A stretch of 64,000 nucleotides of DNA from contig NZ_JAPJDC010000001.1 of assembly GCF_026241855.1 (NCBI RefSeq), positions 3,348,001-3,412,000 on the forward strand. The letters are read 5' to 3'. This DNA comes from Curtobacterium flaccumfaciens pv. betae. Its GTDB lineage: Bacteria > Actinomycetota > Actinomycetes > Actinomycetales > Microbacteriaceae. A program made the position numbers and the translations under genes. Shown here piece by piece: positions 42,159 to 50,693 of the stretch. The notes under the pieces were generated by a model, which saw only the letters and a program-made list of their open reading frames with translations, was not told where the DNA came from and ran no database searches. The number at the start of each line of letters is the position of its first letter. Position 1 is the stretch's first letter.

Positions 42159-44573
42159 CTACTCCGCAGCCACCGTCCGACGTCGGCGACGCACCACCAG
42201 CACACCCGCACCCGCCGCGAGCAGCAGGAACGCCACCAACGCACCGGCACCGAGCCCTGCGGCACCCGTGAACGCGAGCTGCCCGTCCGTGGTGATCGTG
42301 ATCGGGGTCCACCCGATCAACGACCCGTCAACAGCCGTCACCGCCAACCGGTGCACCCCAGCCACCGTGTCCGACGGGATCGTCACCCGAACCGTCCCGT
42401 CAACAGCCACCACCGCGGCACCGATCAACGTCGGCTCCGAGAACAACCACACGTTCACCGTGTCACCGGCCGACGCCGTGCCCACCGTCACCGTGATCGT
42501 CTCCCCCGCACGAGCCGACGCCGGAGCCGACACCCCACCACGACTCGCCTCCGTCAACAGCGACCCCGACGGCGCCACCGGACCAACCGGGGCGGCCGAG
42601 GGACCCGGGGTCGGGCCCGCGGTGGGCGTCCCACCCGGGGTCGGAACCGGCGTCGGCGTCGTGCCGCCGTCGCCCGGGGTCGGAGTCGGGGTCGGAGTCG
42701 GCGTCGGCTCCGTGCCCGGGTCGGTGTCGCCGCCCTCGCACGGGTACGTCCCCGTGCGGAGCGAGAACCCGTCCGTGTCGTTGTCGTCGGCGTAGAAGGT
42801 CGCGCGCTCCCCGTCGGTGCAGACCCCCGAGATCGCGAAGCCCTCGTTGGCGAGCGTGCGGTCGGCGGCCGACGGCGCCTCGTACAGCGTCGATGCGGCG
42901 AAGGCCCCGTCGGTCACCTCGTACAGTGCGGTCCGACCCGAGCACACCTCGTCGCAGACCACCCAGAGCGCATCGAGCGTCGGGTCGAACTGCACGTCGG
43001 CGACGACGGCGAGCGAGGTCGCGATCGTGGCGACCCGCGCCGAGGACCCGTCGTCCATCAGGGCGTAGGCGTACACGCTCGAGGTGCCCTCGACCCCGAC
43101 GAAGAACAGGCCCTCCCCGTGTCCGGCGTAGCGCGACGGTGCGTAGGCGGTGCCGGTGCGCTCGTCGGTGAAGCCGTGCGCGGTGAGCCAGGCGTCCGGG
43201 ATCCAGGTGACGCCCTCGAGGCCGGCGTTCGCGCCGAGCCCGGGGAAGTTCGCGGCGAGGTTCCACTCGTCGGTGGCCCGCAGGGTGCCCTCGGAGCCGT
43301 CGGTCGTGGCGTAGCGCAGGACCGAGGGGCGGCTCGTGCTCGACACGTCGTTGTTCCGCTCGGTCGACACGTAGACGGCGCCGGGGTCGTCACTCGTGAC
43401 CGTCACGCCCTCGGCGTCCGGTGTGCCCGTGCCGTCGGCGTAGCGCAGGTCGGTGCCCGCGGCGTTCGACGGCGCCCAGCCGCCCGTGCCGTCCGGGGTC
43501 AGGTGGTAGAGCAGGCCGTCGCCGTTCTGCACGGCCCAGAGCTGCCCGTCCCGCGAGGTCCCCGAGGTCGTCCAGTCGAGGCCGCTCAGGTCGCCCGTGA
43601 AGGTGTCCTCGTCGTCGAGCACGGTCTCGTCCGGGCCGCCGGGCCAGGCCTCGGCGGTGACGACGCCGGCGAACCGGTTCGCCGCACCCTTCGTGGGTGC
43701 TGCCGTCTCGGCGAAGTCCCCGGTGCCGTCGGGGTTGCGGCCGTACGTCGTGCTCGCGTGCGCCGTCCACGAGGTCGAGTCGACGACCGCACCGCGGGCG
43801 TCGAAGAGCCGCACGGAGTCCGCCTTGCCGAGTCCGAAGCCGAACGCCGCCTCGTCGAGGACGGTGAAGCCCCCGGCCGCGACGGTCGTGCCCGCGGGGA
43901 TCGTGTACGTGTGGTCGTCCTCGCTGTCGCGCAGCACGTACCCGCCCAGGTCGACGGTGGTGCTGCCGGTGTTGGTCAGCTCCACCCAGTCGCCGGGGGT
44001 GCCGTCCTGCGACTCGACCTCGTTGATCCGCACGGGCGAGGAGCAGTCGTTCGCGGCACCCTTGGTCGAGGACGTGGTGTCCACGAGCGGCCCGACACCG
44101 TCGACGCAGCGACCGTAGGTGACACCCGCGTGGGTCGTCCAGGCGTACCGGAGCACCAGGTCGCCGGCGGGGTCGTAGAGACGCACGGTGTCGGCGCCAC
44201 CGAGCCCGAAGTCGAAGCCGGGGGCGGTCGCGGACAGCTGGTCGACGACGAAGTACCCGCCGGCGGCGATCGTCGAGCCGGCGGGCAGGACGTAGGCGTC
44301 GTGCGAGCTGTCGGAGTCGAGGAACGCGTACCCGGTCAGGTCGATCGCGGCACCCGAGGTGTTCTTGAGCTCGACCCAGTCGGTGTCGTCGGCGTTCGAC
44401 TCGACCTCGTTGATGACGAGGCCGTTCGCCGCGACGGCGCCGACGGCCGGGTCGTCGTCACCGACGGCGGCGAGGGCCGGGCTGGCGGTGACGACACCGG
44501 CCGCGACGACCAGGGCGGTCGCGACGACTGCGCCGATCCGCATCGTGGGTGGGCGCAGGGCAGGAGCACGCAT
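42159..44573 (-). CDS. Surface protein with two lamin tail domains, beta-propeller-like region and LAXTG anchor
   Basis: An 804-residue exported protein. The order is: signal peptide (1-36); lamin tail domain 1 (about 40-150, GLVINEVESNADDTDWVEL); lamin tail domain 2 (about 165-285, RINEVESQDGTPGDWVEL); a region resembling SdiA/esterase-like phytase propellers (about 295-620); a Pro-Thr linker (625-660); an Ig-like domain; and LAFTG near 766 followed by a membrane helix and RRRRR. LAXTG is the class E sortase motif, so cell-wall attachment is likely. The function is unknown, perhaps extracellular nucleotide or phosphoester binding. Confidence 0.82.
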   Translation of the reverse strand: MRAPALRPPTMRIGAVVATALVVAAGVVTASPALAAVGDDDPAVGAVAANGLVINEVESNADDTDWVELKNTSGAAIDLTGYAFLDSDSSHDAYVLPAGSTIAAGGYFVVDQLSATAPGFDFGLGGADTVRLYDPAGDLVLRYAWTTHAGVTYGRCVDGVGPLVDTTSSTKGAANDCSSPVRINEVESQDGTPGDWVELTNTGSTTVDLGGYVLRDSEDDHTYTIPAGTTVAAGGFTVLDEAAFGFGLGKADSVRLFDARGAVVDSTSWTAHASTTYGRNPDGTGDFAETAAPTKGAANRFAGVVTAEAWPGGPDETVLDDEDTFTGDLSGLDWTTSGTSRDGQLWAVQNGDGLLYHLTPDGTGGWAPSNAAGTDLRYADGTGTPDAEGVTVTSDDPGAVYVSTERNNDVSSTSRPSVLRYATTDGSEGTLRATDEWNLAANFPGLGANAGLEGVTWIPDAWLTAHGFTDERTGTAYAPSRYAGHGEGLFFVGVEGTSSVYAYALMDDGSSARVATIATSLAVVADVQFDPTLDALWVVCDEVCSGRTALYEVTDGAFAASTLYEAPSAADRTLANEGFAISGVCTDGERATFYADDNDTDGFSLRTGTYPCEGGDTDPGTEPTPTPTPTPTPGDGGTTPTPVPTPGGTPTAGPTPGPSAAPVGPVAPSGSLLTEASRGGVSAPASARAGETITVTVGTASAGDTVNVWLFSEPTLIGAAVVAVDGTVRVTIPSDTVAGVHRLAVTAVDGSLIGWTPITITTDGQLAFTGAAGLGAGALVAFLLLAAGAGVLVVRRRRRTVAAE

Positions 44574-44704
44574 GCAGGGTCCTTCTCGGGGGAGAGAGCG
44601 GGCGGAGACCTGCACGACTGTTCAGCATCCACGCGACCGGCCGGTGGCCGCCGGGTGAACGGGCGGTGTCCCGGGTCGCGACCGGTGCCCTGGACGCGCG
44701 CGTG

Positions 44705-44750
44705 CGGACGGGAGGCGCGGGTCGGGTCCGCACCGCGCCTCCCGTCCGCC
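44705..44750. repeat. Hairpin repeat, family C copy
   Basis: CGGACGGGAGGCGCGGGTCG and CCGCACCGCGCCTCCCGTCCG form a long stem with a small loop; here both arms carry the GACGGGAGG form. It is in the 215-bp gap between the surface protein start and the ROK stop. Otherwise this gap contains only the GAAGGA ribosome site of the former. Confidence 0.78.
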
Positions 44751-44788
44751 CTGCGGTCGCGCTCACCGCCTCCGGTGAGCCCGCGCGC

Positions 44789-46081
44789 TCAGCGCCGGAT
44801 CAGCAGGGTGCTGGCCCGCGGCGAGAGCGCGGCGTCGAGCACCAGGCAGGCGGCACCCACGGCGGCGACGTCGGCACCGCGGTCGCTCTCCACCACCTGC
44901 ACGGCGTGCTTCGGCACGAGCAACGGCGACCCGACGATAGCGGTCCGCGCAGCCGGCAGCGCAGCGCTCGCGATGCGCGACCAGAACGGGCCGCCGAACA
45001 CCACGCGGTCGATGTCGAGCAGGTTGACGATGAGGACGGCGGCGTTGCCCATGACGGTGCCGGCCTCGGCCGCGAGCGTGACGGCGGTGTCGTCCCCGTC
45101 GGCGATCGCCACGGCGAGCTCGTCCCACGCGGCGTTCACGGCGTCGACCGAGTCGGCATTCGCGGCGTCGGCGGCTGCGCCAGCACCAGCCTCCGTGACC
45201 GCGCCGCCGCCCGACAGCGCGAGCCCCCGCGACCGCGCGATCCGCACCAGCCGGTCCGGCGCGACGGCTGCACCGACCTCGCCGCGCGTGCCCGAGCCGT
45301 CCGGTGTGCCCGCGAGGGACCCCTGGTCGACCATGATGTGCCCGGCGTCGCCCGCGTTGGACCCCACCCCGCGCACGGGTTCGTGGTCGACGACGAGCCC
45401 GACGCCGAACCCGGTGCCGAAGTACACGAACGCGAAGTTCCGGGCCGAGGACTCCCCCGCCAGGAACATCTCGCCGACCGCGGCGGCCGTGACGTCCTTC
45501 TCGAGCAGGACCGGGTAGCCGGTGGCCTCGGCGAGCGCATCGCGCAGCGGCACGTCCCGCCACCGGGGCAGGAACGGCGGGTCGACCACGATGCCCGCCT
45601 CGACGTCGATGGGTCCGGGGCTCGCGATCCCGACACCGAGCACGCTGTCGACGGCCACCCCGGCGTCGGCGACGAGCCCGTCGACGGCCGAGGCGATCGT
45701 GCGCACCACCTCGGACGGGTCGTCGGCCGTGGGGGTCGAGGTGGTGGACGCGGCGACGACGGTGCCTGCGAGGTCGAGCAGCACGTAGGTGACGACGGCC
45801 GGGTCGACGTGCACGCCGACCGCGTACCGGCTGCCCGGTTCGAGCCGCAGGATGGTGCGGGGCTTGCCGCGGCCGGAGACGACGGTGCCGGACTCGACGA
45901 TCATGCCGGCCTCGATCAGGAACCGGGTGACGTTCGACACGGTCTGCGCGCTCAGTCCGGTGCGGGCTGCGAGTTCGACACGGCTCAGGCCGTCGGGTGA
46001 GCGGCGGACGGCGTCGAGGACCACGGTGCGGTTGAACCCGCCGATCGACGGGAGGTTCGCTCCGCGTCGATGCTCTGCCAT
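44789..46081 (-). CDS. ROK family transcriptional regulator (NagC/XylR-like)
   Basis: A 430-residue protein with an N-terminal MarR-like winged helix (about 12-75, LSRVELAARTGLSAQTVSNVTRFL) and a ROK sugar-kinase-like domain (GVGIASPGPID, FGTGFGVGLV, GSNAGDAGHIMVDQ). The usual ROK zinc cluster CxCxxxGC is not present. A TATGGT box ends six bases before the ATG, indicating a leaderless mRNA. It may regulate the sugar importer/GH38 operon 4.5 kb away; this is inference from its type. Confidence 0.88.
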   Translation of the reverse strand: MAEHRRGANLPSIGGFNRTVVLDAVRRSPDGLSRVELAARTGLSAQTVSNVTRFLIEAGMIVESGTVVSGRGKPRTILRLEPGSRYAVGVHVDPAVVTYVLLDLAGTVVAASTTSTPTADDPSEVVRTIASAVDGLVADAGVAVDSVLGVGIASPGPIDVEAGIVVDPPFLPRWRDVPLRDALAEATGYPVLLEKDVTAAAVGEMFLAGESSARNFAFVYFGTGFGVGLVVDHEPVRGVGSNAGDAGHIMVDQGSLAGTPDGSGTRGEVGAAVAPDRLVRIARSRGLALSGGGAVTEAGAGAAADAANADSVDAVNAAWDELAVAIADGDDTAVTLAAEAGTVMGNAAVLIVNLLDIDRVVFGGPFWSRIASAALPAARTAIVGSPLLVPKHAVQVVESDRGADVAAVGAACLVLDAALSPRASTLLIRR

Positions 46082-46166
46082 GCCGCGACCATACCGCGGC
46101 AACGGTGCGGTCTCGGTCTGCCCCGGTCTCTGGCTTCCGCAGGGTCTGCACCGTTAGCCTGGCCGC

Positions 46167-46622
46167 ATGTCCGACCTGCGCCTGGAAGAACTCTCCGCGA
46201 AGACCGCTGCCGCGGCCAACTCCCTGACGCTCAAGCCGGGCCAGGAACAGTTCGTGCAGCCGACCACCTACGGGGTCGCCGAGTCCGACGTCAAGCCGAG
46301 CTCCGCGTGGACCCGTGTCGTCCTCGACGACGACGAGGTCCTCGGCCTGATCATCGGTTCGTTCGACGCCGACAACGCGCAGGAAGAGCTGCGCAGCTGC
46401 ATCTGGCGCGTCAACGTGGCGGCGAGCGCACAGGGCCGGGGCGTCGGTCGCTTCGCCGTGCACGGCCTGGCGGACGAGGCACGCAGCCGTGGGTTCGAGC
46501 GACTGACGGTCGTGTACGAGCCGGGCGGCGACGACAGCCCCGAGGCGTTCTTCCGCGCCGTGGGCTTCGAGGTCGTTCGCGAGACCCAGTACGGCGACCA
46601 CTTCGCGGTCCTGACGCTCTAG
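46167..46622 (+). CDS. GNAT family N-acetyltransferase
   Basis: A 151-residue acetyltransferase. The acetyl-CoA loop is VAASAQGRGVGRFAVHGLADEA (Q/RxxGxG/A at about 93-98), and the C-terminal FFRAVGFEVVRET is the standard GNAT ending. Substrate unknown. TAGCCT (46155-46160) ends six bases before the ATG. It is divergent from the ROK gene and precedes the alkyltransferase-like gene by 29 bp. Confidence 0.88.
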   Translation: MSDLRLEELSAKTAAAANSLTLKPGQEQFVQPTTYGVAESDVKPSSAWTRVVLDDDEVLGLIIGSFDADNAQEELRSCIWRVNVAASAQGRGVGRFAVHGLADEARSRGFERLTVVYEPGGDDSPEAFFRAVGFEVVRETQYGDHFAVLTL

Positions 46623-46651
46623 CGCTCCCCGACGACGTACGCTCCGACGCC

Positions 46652-47020
46652 GTGGCATCCGACACCGTGCCGTCCGACACTGTGCCCTTCGCAGACGCCG
46701 CCGGCGACTTCGGCGCCGCCGTCGCCGAGGTGGTGCGGATGATCCCGCCGGGTCACGTCATGACGTACGGCGACGTCGCCGCAGCCCTCGGGTCGCGGGC
46801 GTCGCGAGCCGTCGGCAAGGTGATGGCGCACGAGGGCGCCGACCTGCCGTGGTGGCGCGTGGTGCGCGCAGGTGGGCACCCGCCGCTCCACCACGAGGCC
46901 CGGGCACTCGAGCACTACCGCGTCGAGGGGACGCCGCTCGTGCAGGGGACGTCGACCTGGAGGCTCGACATGCGTCGTGCGCGCTGGTCACCAGCAACGG
47001 ACGCGGACGACCCGTTCTGA
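46652..47020 (+). CDS. Alkyltransferase-like protein (ATL), MGMT family without catalytic Cys
   Basis: A 122-residue member of the DNA-binding alkylguanine-alkyltransferase fold. IPPGHVMTYGDVAAALG and SRASRAVGKVMA are the HTH and arginine-finger region of the family. The PCHRV active site is replaced by PWWRVV, so it cannot transfer alkyl groups; ATL proteins instead flag O6-alkylguanine for nucleotide excision repair. The GTG start follows TACGCT by eight bases. About 17 residues at the N-terminus are low complexity. Confidence 0.87.
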   Translation: MASDTVPSDTVPFADAAGDFGAAVAEVVRMIPPGHVMTYGDVAAALGSRASRAVGKVMAHEGADLPWWRVVRAGGHPPLHHEARALEHYRVEGTPLVQGTSTWRLDMRRARWSPATDADDPF

Positions 47021-47069
47021 TCCCCGGTCCGCACAGGTCGGCCCGCCGGGGTCCGCCCTGGATCGGCCG

Positions 47070-47498
47070 TCAGCGGTCGAAGCGCGCACCCTTCGGGTTC
47101 GCGGGCAGCAGGCACAGTACGTACACGATGAGCGAGCCGAGGCCCGGCAGCACGTGCAGGAACTGCCAGAACCCGGACAGGTTGGCGTCGTGCAGCCGTC
47201 GGGCGCCGAGCGCGAGCGACCCGATGAGCGTCGCGAGCACCCACAGCATGAACAGGTACGAGCCGACGGGGTTCTCGAGCGCCGGGGTGTCCGGCGTGAA
47301 CACCTGTGGCACGAGCTGCAGCACGAGCCCGATCGCGAACGACGTCAGCCACCACCACCAGAACTCGGCGCGCGATGCCCGTCCGGTGAACACGGTGTAC
47401 TTCCGCCAGAACCGTCGGACGGCCTCGGTGAAGGGGGCACCGTAGAAGGGGTCGTGCAGGGCGACGCCGCCGGGCTGCACCACGCTGTCGTTGCTCAT
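47070..47498 (-). CDS. DUF805 family membrane protein
   Basis: A 142-residue membrane protein of the DUF805 (YhaH) family. Family marks are the motif GRASRAEFWWWWL near residues 39-51, followed by three or four helices, and GARRLHDANLSGFW before the last two. The N-terminal 35 residues are cytosolic. The function is unknown. It is convergent with the alkyltransferase-like gene and divergent from the toxin-antitoxin locus. Confidence 0.9.
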   Translation of the reverse strand: MSNDSVVQPGGVALHDPFYGAPFTEAVRRFWRKYTVFTGRASRAEFWWWWLTSFAIGLVLQLVPQVFTPDTPALENPVGSYLFMLWVLATLIGSLALGARRLHDANLSGFWQFLHVLPGLGSLIVYVLCLLPANPKGARFDR

Positions 47499-47560
47499 GG
47501 AGCAAGCCAACCACGTGGTGCATCGATGACATCTGGCCCATCCTGAGTCGAAATAAACGA

Positions 47561-47574
47561 AACCTGTTACGGTT
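47561..47574 (+). promoter_or_regulatory. Candidate autoregulatory operator of the vapBC-like locus
   Basis: AACC-TGTTAC-GGTT is a short inverted repeat with TTACGGT as a likely -10 element, 19 bases before the antitoxin ATG. The segment is AT-rich compared with its surroundings. Toxin-antitoxin loci are normally repressed by the antitoxin at such sites. Confidence 0.4.
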
Positions 47575-47592
47575 GTTGCGAAGGAGATAAAG

Positions 47593-48123
47593 ATGCCAGC
47601 ACAGGTACACGCTTTGCAGCAGGAAACATATGAGGCTTCCGACGCCGGAGCGGTCGCGCAAGTTCATGACTTCCTCGCCGCCCATGCTGAAGCGGGCCGG
47701 GATGAGATCGAAGCCCGCTACTTCCTCGCTGGAGCCGAGGCAGGCGATCACGTCGAACTACCGGCCGAGGTCCATCGAGTTCTCCTACAGGTGATCGAAG
47801 CGATGCAGCGCGGCTTGGCCGTCACGATCTCACCGCAGTCCCGCACGCTGACGACCCAGCAAGTTGCTGAGCTGCTCAACGTGAGTCGACCAACGGTCGT
47901 GAAGATGCTCGACCGGGGAGACATCCCGTTCGAGAAGGTCAACACGCATCGACGGATCAAGCTCGCGGATGCTCTTGCATACCGGACGCGACGCCGAGAT
48001 GAGCAGTACGAAGCACTGTCGGCGTTGTACTCCACCGAGTACGACGAAGGTGATGACGTCGACACGACACTGGCAGACCTTCGGCTCACACGGAAGCAAC
48101 TCCGAGCAGGTCAACGAGAATAA
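47593..48123 (+). CDS. Excisionase-type HTH antitoxin (VapB50-like)
   Basis: A 176-residue protein. The N-terminal ~80 residues resemble antitoxin-like helices, followed by an excisionase/MerR-type HTH (about 85-125: LTTQQVAELLNVSRPTVVKMLDRGDIPFEKVNTHRRI), and an acidic C-terminal tail that probably wraps the toxin. AAGGAGAT is an ideal ribosome site. Codon use shows more A/T-ending codons than neighbours, suggesting later acquisition. Similar to mycobacterial VapB50, which also looks like an excisionase. Pairs with the PIN toxin 26 bp downstream. Confidence 0.85.
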   Translation: MPAQVHALQQETYEASDAGAVAQVHDFLAAHAEAGRDEIEARYFLAGAEAGDHVELPAEVHRVLLQVIEAMQRGLAVTISPQSRTLTTQQVAELLNVSRPTVVKMLDRGDIPFEKVNTHRRIKLADALAYRTRRRDEQYEALSALYSTEYDEGDDVDTTLADLRLTRKQLRAGQRE

Positions 48124-48149
48124 CTCGCGACACATGAGATACTCCTAGA

Positions 48150-48740
48150 GTGTTCACGGCGCTCCTCGACACCTGCGTGCTCTGGCCCAGCCTTCAGCGG
48201 GATCTCCTCCTGTCGCTCGCCATCGAAGGCGTGTACCGCCCAATCTGGAGCACGGCGATCCTCGAGGAACTCGAGTACCACGAGGCGAAGAAGCTAGTGC
48301 GTCGCGGTGCGGACGAGGCGGCTGCCGAGGAGCGAGCACACCGGTTGGTCGAGACAATGCGCCTGAAGTTCGACGATGCGGTCGTCACAGGATGGGAGCG
48401 CCTCGATGGTTCCTACGGCCTCCCGGATCCTGACGACGAACACGTGGTCGCCGCTGCAGAGCTTGGCGGAGCGGGCGCCATCGTCACACTCAACTTCAAG
48501 GACTTTCCTGACGACAAGATCCCGAGCGGAATCGATATCCTCGGCCCGGCCTCGTTCGTCCACGATCAGGTCTCGCTCCGCCCGGCGGCTGCGGCCCGGG
48601 CGGTACTCGAACTCGCGTCCAGGACTGGACAGCACGGCCCGAAGCTGTCGCCGACCCAGATCGTCGATGTCCTGGAGAGCCGCTACGAGATGCAGGAAGC
48701 CGCGGCACTTCTCCGCCACCAGTTAGCCGACCCCTCGTGA
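48150..48740 (+). CDS. PIN-domain ribonuclease toxin (VapC50-like)
   Basis: A 196-residue PIN-domain protein. Acidic residues expected to bind Mg are Asp7 (LLDTCVLW), Glu40 (ILEELEYH), Asp96 (PDPDDEHVV) and Asp118 (NFKDFP). The C-terminal ~75 residues form an extra helical domain, as in VapC50. Known role of the family: tRNA or rRNA cleavage when the antitoxin is degraded. GTG start. Its stop codon lies in the arm of a perfect hairpin. Forms a two-gene toxin-antitoxin unit. Confidence 0.87.
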   Translation: MFTALLDTCVLWPSLQRDLLLSLAIEGVYRPIWSTAILEELEYHEAKKLVRRGADEAAAEERAHRLVETMRLKFDDAVVTGWERLDGSYGLPDPDDEHVVAAAELGGAGAIVTLNFKDFPDDKIPSGIDILGPASFVHDQVSLRPAAAARAVLELASRTGQHGPKLSPTQIVDVLESRYEMQEAAALLRHQLADPS

Positions 48741-48782
48741 TGTCGGCGATGACACTCTGCGGAGTGTCATCGCCGACATCAC
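48737..48782. terminator. Perfect long hairpin between vapC-like and ABC exporter genes
   Basis: A perfect 21-bp inverted repeat (arms 48737-48757 and 48762-48782, beginning GTGATGTCGGCGATGAC) with a four-base loop TGCG. It includes the vapC-like TGA and ends seven bases before the exporter stop, so it probably terminates both convergent genes. The arms are less GC-rich than other hairpins in the window. Confidence 0.8.
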
Positions 48783-48788
48783 AACTCG

Positions 48789-50693
48789 TCACACGAGCGA
48801 GTCGCGCCAGGCCGCGTGCAGCTGGGCGAACCGCCCGGTGCCGGCGATGAGGTCGGCGGGGGTGCCGTCCTCGACGATCCGGCCGTGTTCCATCACGAGC
48901 ACCCGGTGGGCGATCGCGACGGTGGACAGCCGGTGCGCGATGATCACCGCGGTGCGGTCGGCGAGCAGGGTCTCCAGACCCTCTTGCACGAGTCGCTCCG
49001 AGGGGATGTCGAGCGACGCCGTGGCCTCGTCGAGGATGAGCACCTTCGGGTCCGCGATGAACGCCCGCGCGAACGAGAGCAGCTGCCGCTGACCCGCAGA
49101 GACACGACCGCCGCGCTTGTTCACGTCGGTGTCGTACCCGTCGGGCAGCGCCATGATGAACTCGTGCGCGCCGACGGCCTTGGCGCTCGCCTCGATCTCC
49201 GCACGCGACGCACCGGGCTTGCCGAGCGCGATGTTGTCCGCGACGGTGCCGGAGAACAGGTACGCCTCCTGCGTGACCATGACGATCGCGCGGCGCATGT
49301 CCTTCGTGTCGAGGTCGCGCAGGTCCACACCGTCGAGCTTGACCGAGCCCTGCGTCGGGTCGTAGAAGCGCGCCATGAGCTTGGCCAGCGTCGACTTGCC
49401 GGCACCGGTGGACCCGACGAGGGCGATGGTCTGCCCCGACGGGATGTGCAGGTCGAACTCCGGCAGCACGACCTTGCCCTTGTTGTACGCGAAGACGACC
49501 TCGTCGAAGTCCATCTTCCCGGTGGCGTCCGCCAGACGGGTGGGCTTCACGGGGTCCGGCACGCTCGGCCGTTCCTCGAGGACACCGGAGATCTTCTCCA
49601 TCGCCGCCGAGGCCGACTGGTACCCGTTGTAGAACATCGCGAGTTCCTGCGCCGGGTCGAAGAAGCGCTTGGCGTACAGCGCGACCGCGAGCAGCGCACC
49701 GACCTCGAGCGTCCCGCCGACGATCCGGAAACCACCGACGATGACGACCGCGGCGAGCGTCGCGTTGCCGATGAGCACGAGCACCGGGTCGAAGGTCCCG
49801 AACAGGTTGAACACCTTCGTGTTCGCCACCCGGTAGTCCTCGACGTAGCCGCCGTACTCGTCACGGTTGCGGGACTCCTTGCGGAACGCCTGCACCGCTC
49901 GGATGCCCGTCATCGTCTCGACGAAGTGCACGATGACGCGCGCCGAGGTGACACGGGTCGAGCGGAACAACGTCTGCGAGTTCGTCTGGAACCAGCGGAT
50001 CAGGAACCAGAGCGGCACGAGCGACACCGCCAGCACGAGCCCGGACGTCGGGTCGAGCAGCACCAGGGCCACGGCGGTGAACGCCATGTACAGCACGCCC
50101 TGGATGAGCTGGTTCAGTCCGGAGTCGAGCAGCTCGCGGATCGAGTCGAGGTCACTCGTCTGGCGCGAGATGATCCGGCCCGACGTGTAGGTCTCGTGGA
50201 ACTCGAGCGAGAGCCGCTGGGTGTGCAGGAACACCCGCTTGCGCAGGTCGAACAGGATCGCCTGGCTGATCCGTGCCGCGAGCACCGTGTACCAGGCCGT
50301 GAGCACCGCACCGAGGACGGCCACGACGATGTACGTCGCGACGACGGCGAACGCCGGCACCCAGTCGTTCTGGTCCATCACGGCGGGCAGGGCGTTGTCG
50401 ATGCCCCACGCGATGAGCGCCGGACCCGCGACGGTGCCGGCGGTCGAGACCACGACCACGATGCCGAGCAGCACCAGCCGGAGCTTCAGCGGTGCGGCGA
50501 GGGACCCGAGCAGGGCGAGGGACCGGCGCCGCAGGCGCTTGCTCTCGGCCTTCGTGAAGTCCTCACGCTCCTCGCCGCGCACGCCCATGGTGGTGATCGA
50601 GGCGGTGACGGGCGCGGCAGCCTGCTCGTCCGGAGCTCCCTGCGGGACGGACGCCGTGCCTCCCGGCAGGTTCTGGTCGGTCTGCTGGCTCAT
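48789..50693 (-). CDS. ABC exporter half-transporter, second subunit of a heterodimer
   Basis: A 634-residue protein: a ~60-residue cytosolic N-terminus, six membrane helices (about 70-350) and a C-terminal ATPase. Walker A is GSTGAGKST and Walker [13 protein letters not shown] has the catalytic Glu, but the signature is VSAGQRQ instead of LSGGQ. That is the degenerate signature expected opposite the partner's altered Walker B. The start overlaps the partner stop in ATGA. Relatives (BmrCD, TM287/288) export drugs or lipids; the substrate is unknown. Confidence 0.92.
   Translation of the reverse strand: MSQQTDQNLPGGTASVPQGAPDEQAAAPVTASITTMGVRGEEREDFTKAESKRLRRRSLALLGSLAAPLKLRLVLLGIVVVVSTAGTVAGPALIAWGIDNALPAVMDQNDWVPAFAVVATYIVVAVLGAVLTAWYTVLAARISQAILFDLRKRVFLHTQRLSLEFHETYTSGRIISRQTSDLDSIRELLDSGLNQLIQGVLYMAFTAVALVLLDPTSGLVLAVSLVPLWFLIRWFQTNSQTLFRSTRVTSARVIVHFVETMTGIRAVQAFRKESRNRDEYGGYVEDYRVANTKVFNLFGTFDPVLVLIGNATLAAVVIVGGFRIVGGTLEVGALLAVALYAKRFFDPAQELAMFYNGYQSASAAMEKISGVLEERPSVPDPVKPTRLADATGKMDFDEVVFAYNKGKVVLPEFDLHIPSGQTIALVGSTGAGKSTLAKLMARFYDPTQGSVKLDGVDLRDLDTKDMRRAIVMVTQEAYLFSGTVADNIALGKPGASRAEIEASAKAVGAHEFIMALPDGYDTDVNKRGGRVSAGQRQLLSFARAFIADPKVLILDEATASLDIPSERLVQEGLETLLADRTAVIIAHRLSTVAIAHRVLVMEHGRIVEDGTPADLIAGTGRFAQLHAAWRDSLV

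Noticed and set aside
41964..45518. Plus-strand frame of over 1100 codons opposite the lamin-tail protein and ROK gene
   Set aside because: Antisense shadow of high third-position GC; no recognisable domain, low-complexity Arg/Gly protein.
47593..48740. Prophage excisionase and remnant prophage
   Set aside because: The excisionase-like HTH is followed by a PIN toxin and no phage structural or integrase genes, so a toxin-antitoxin pair is the better reading.
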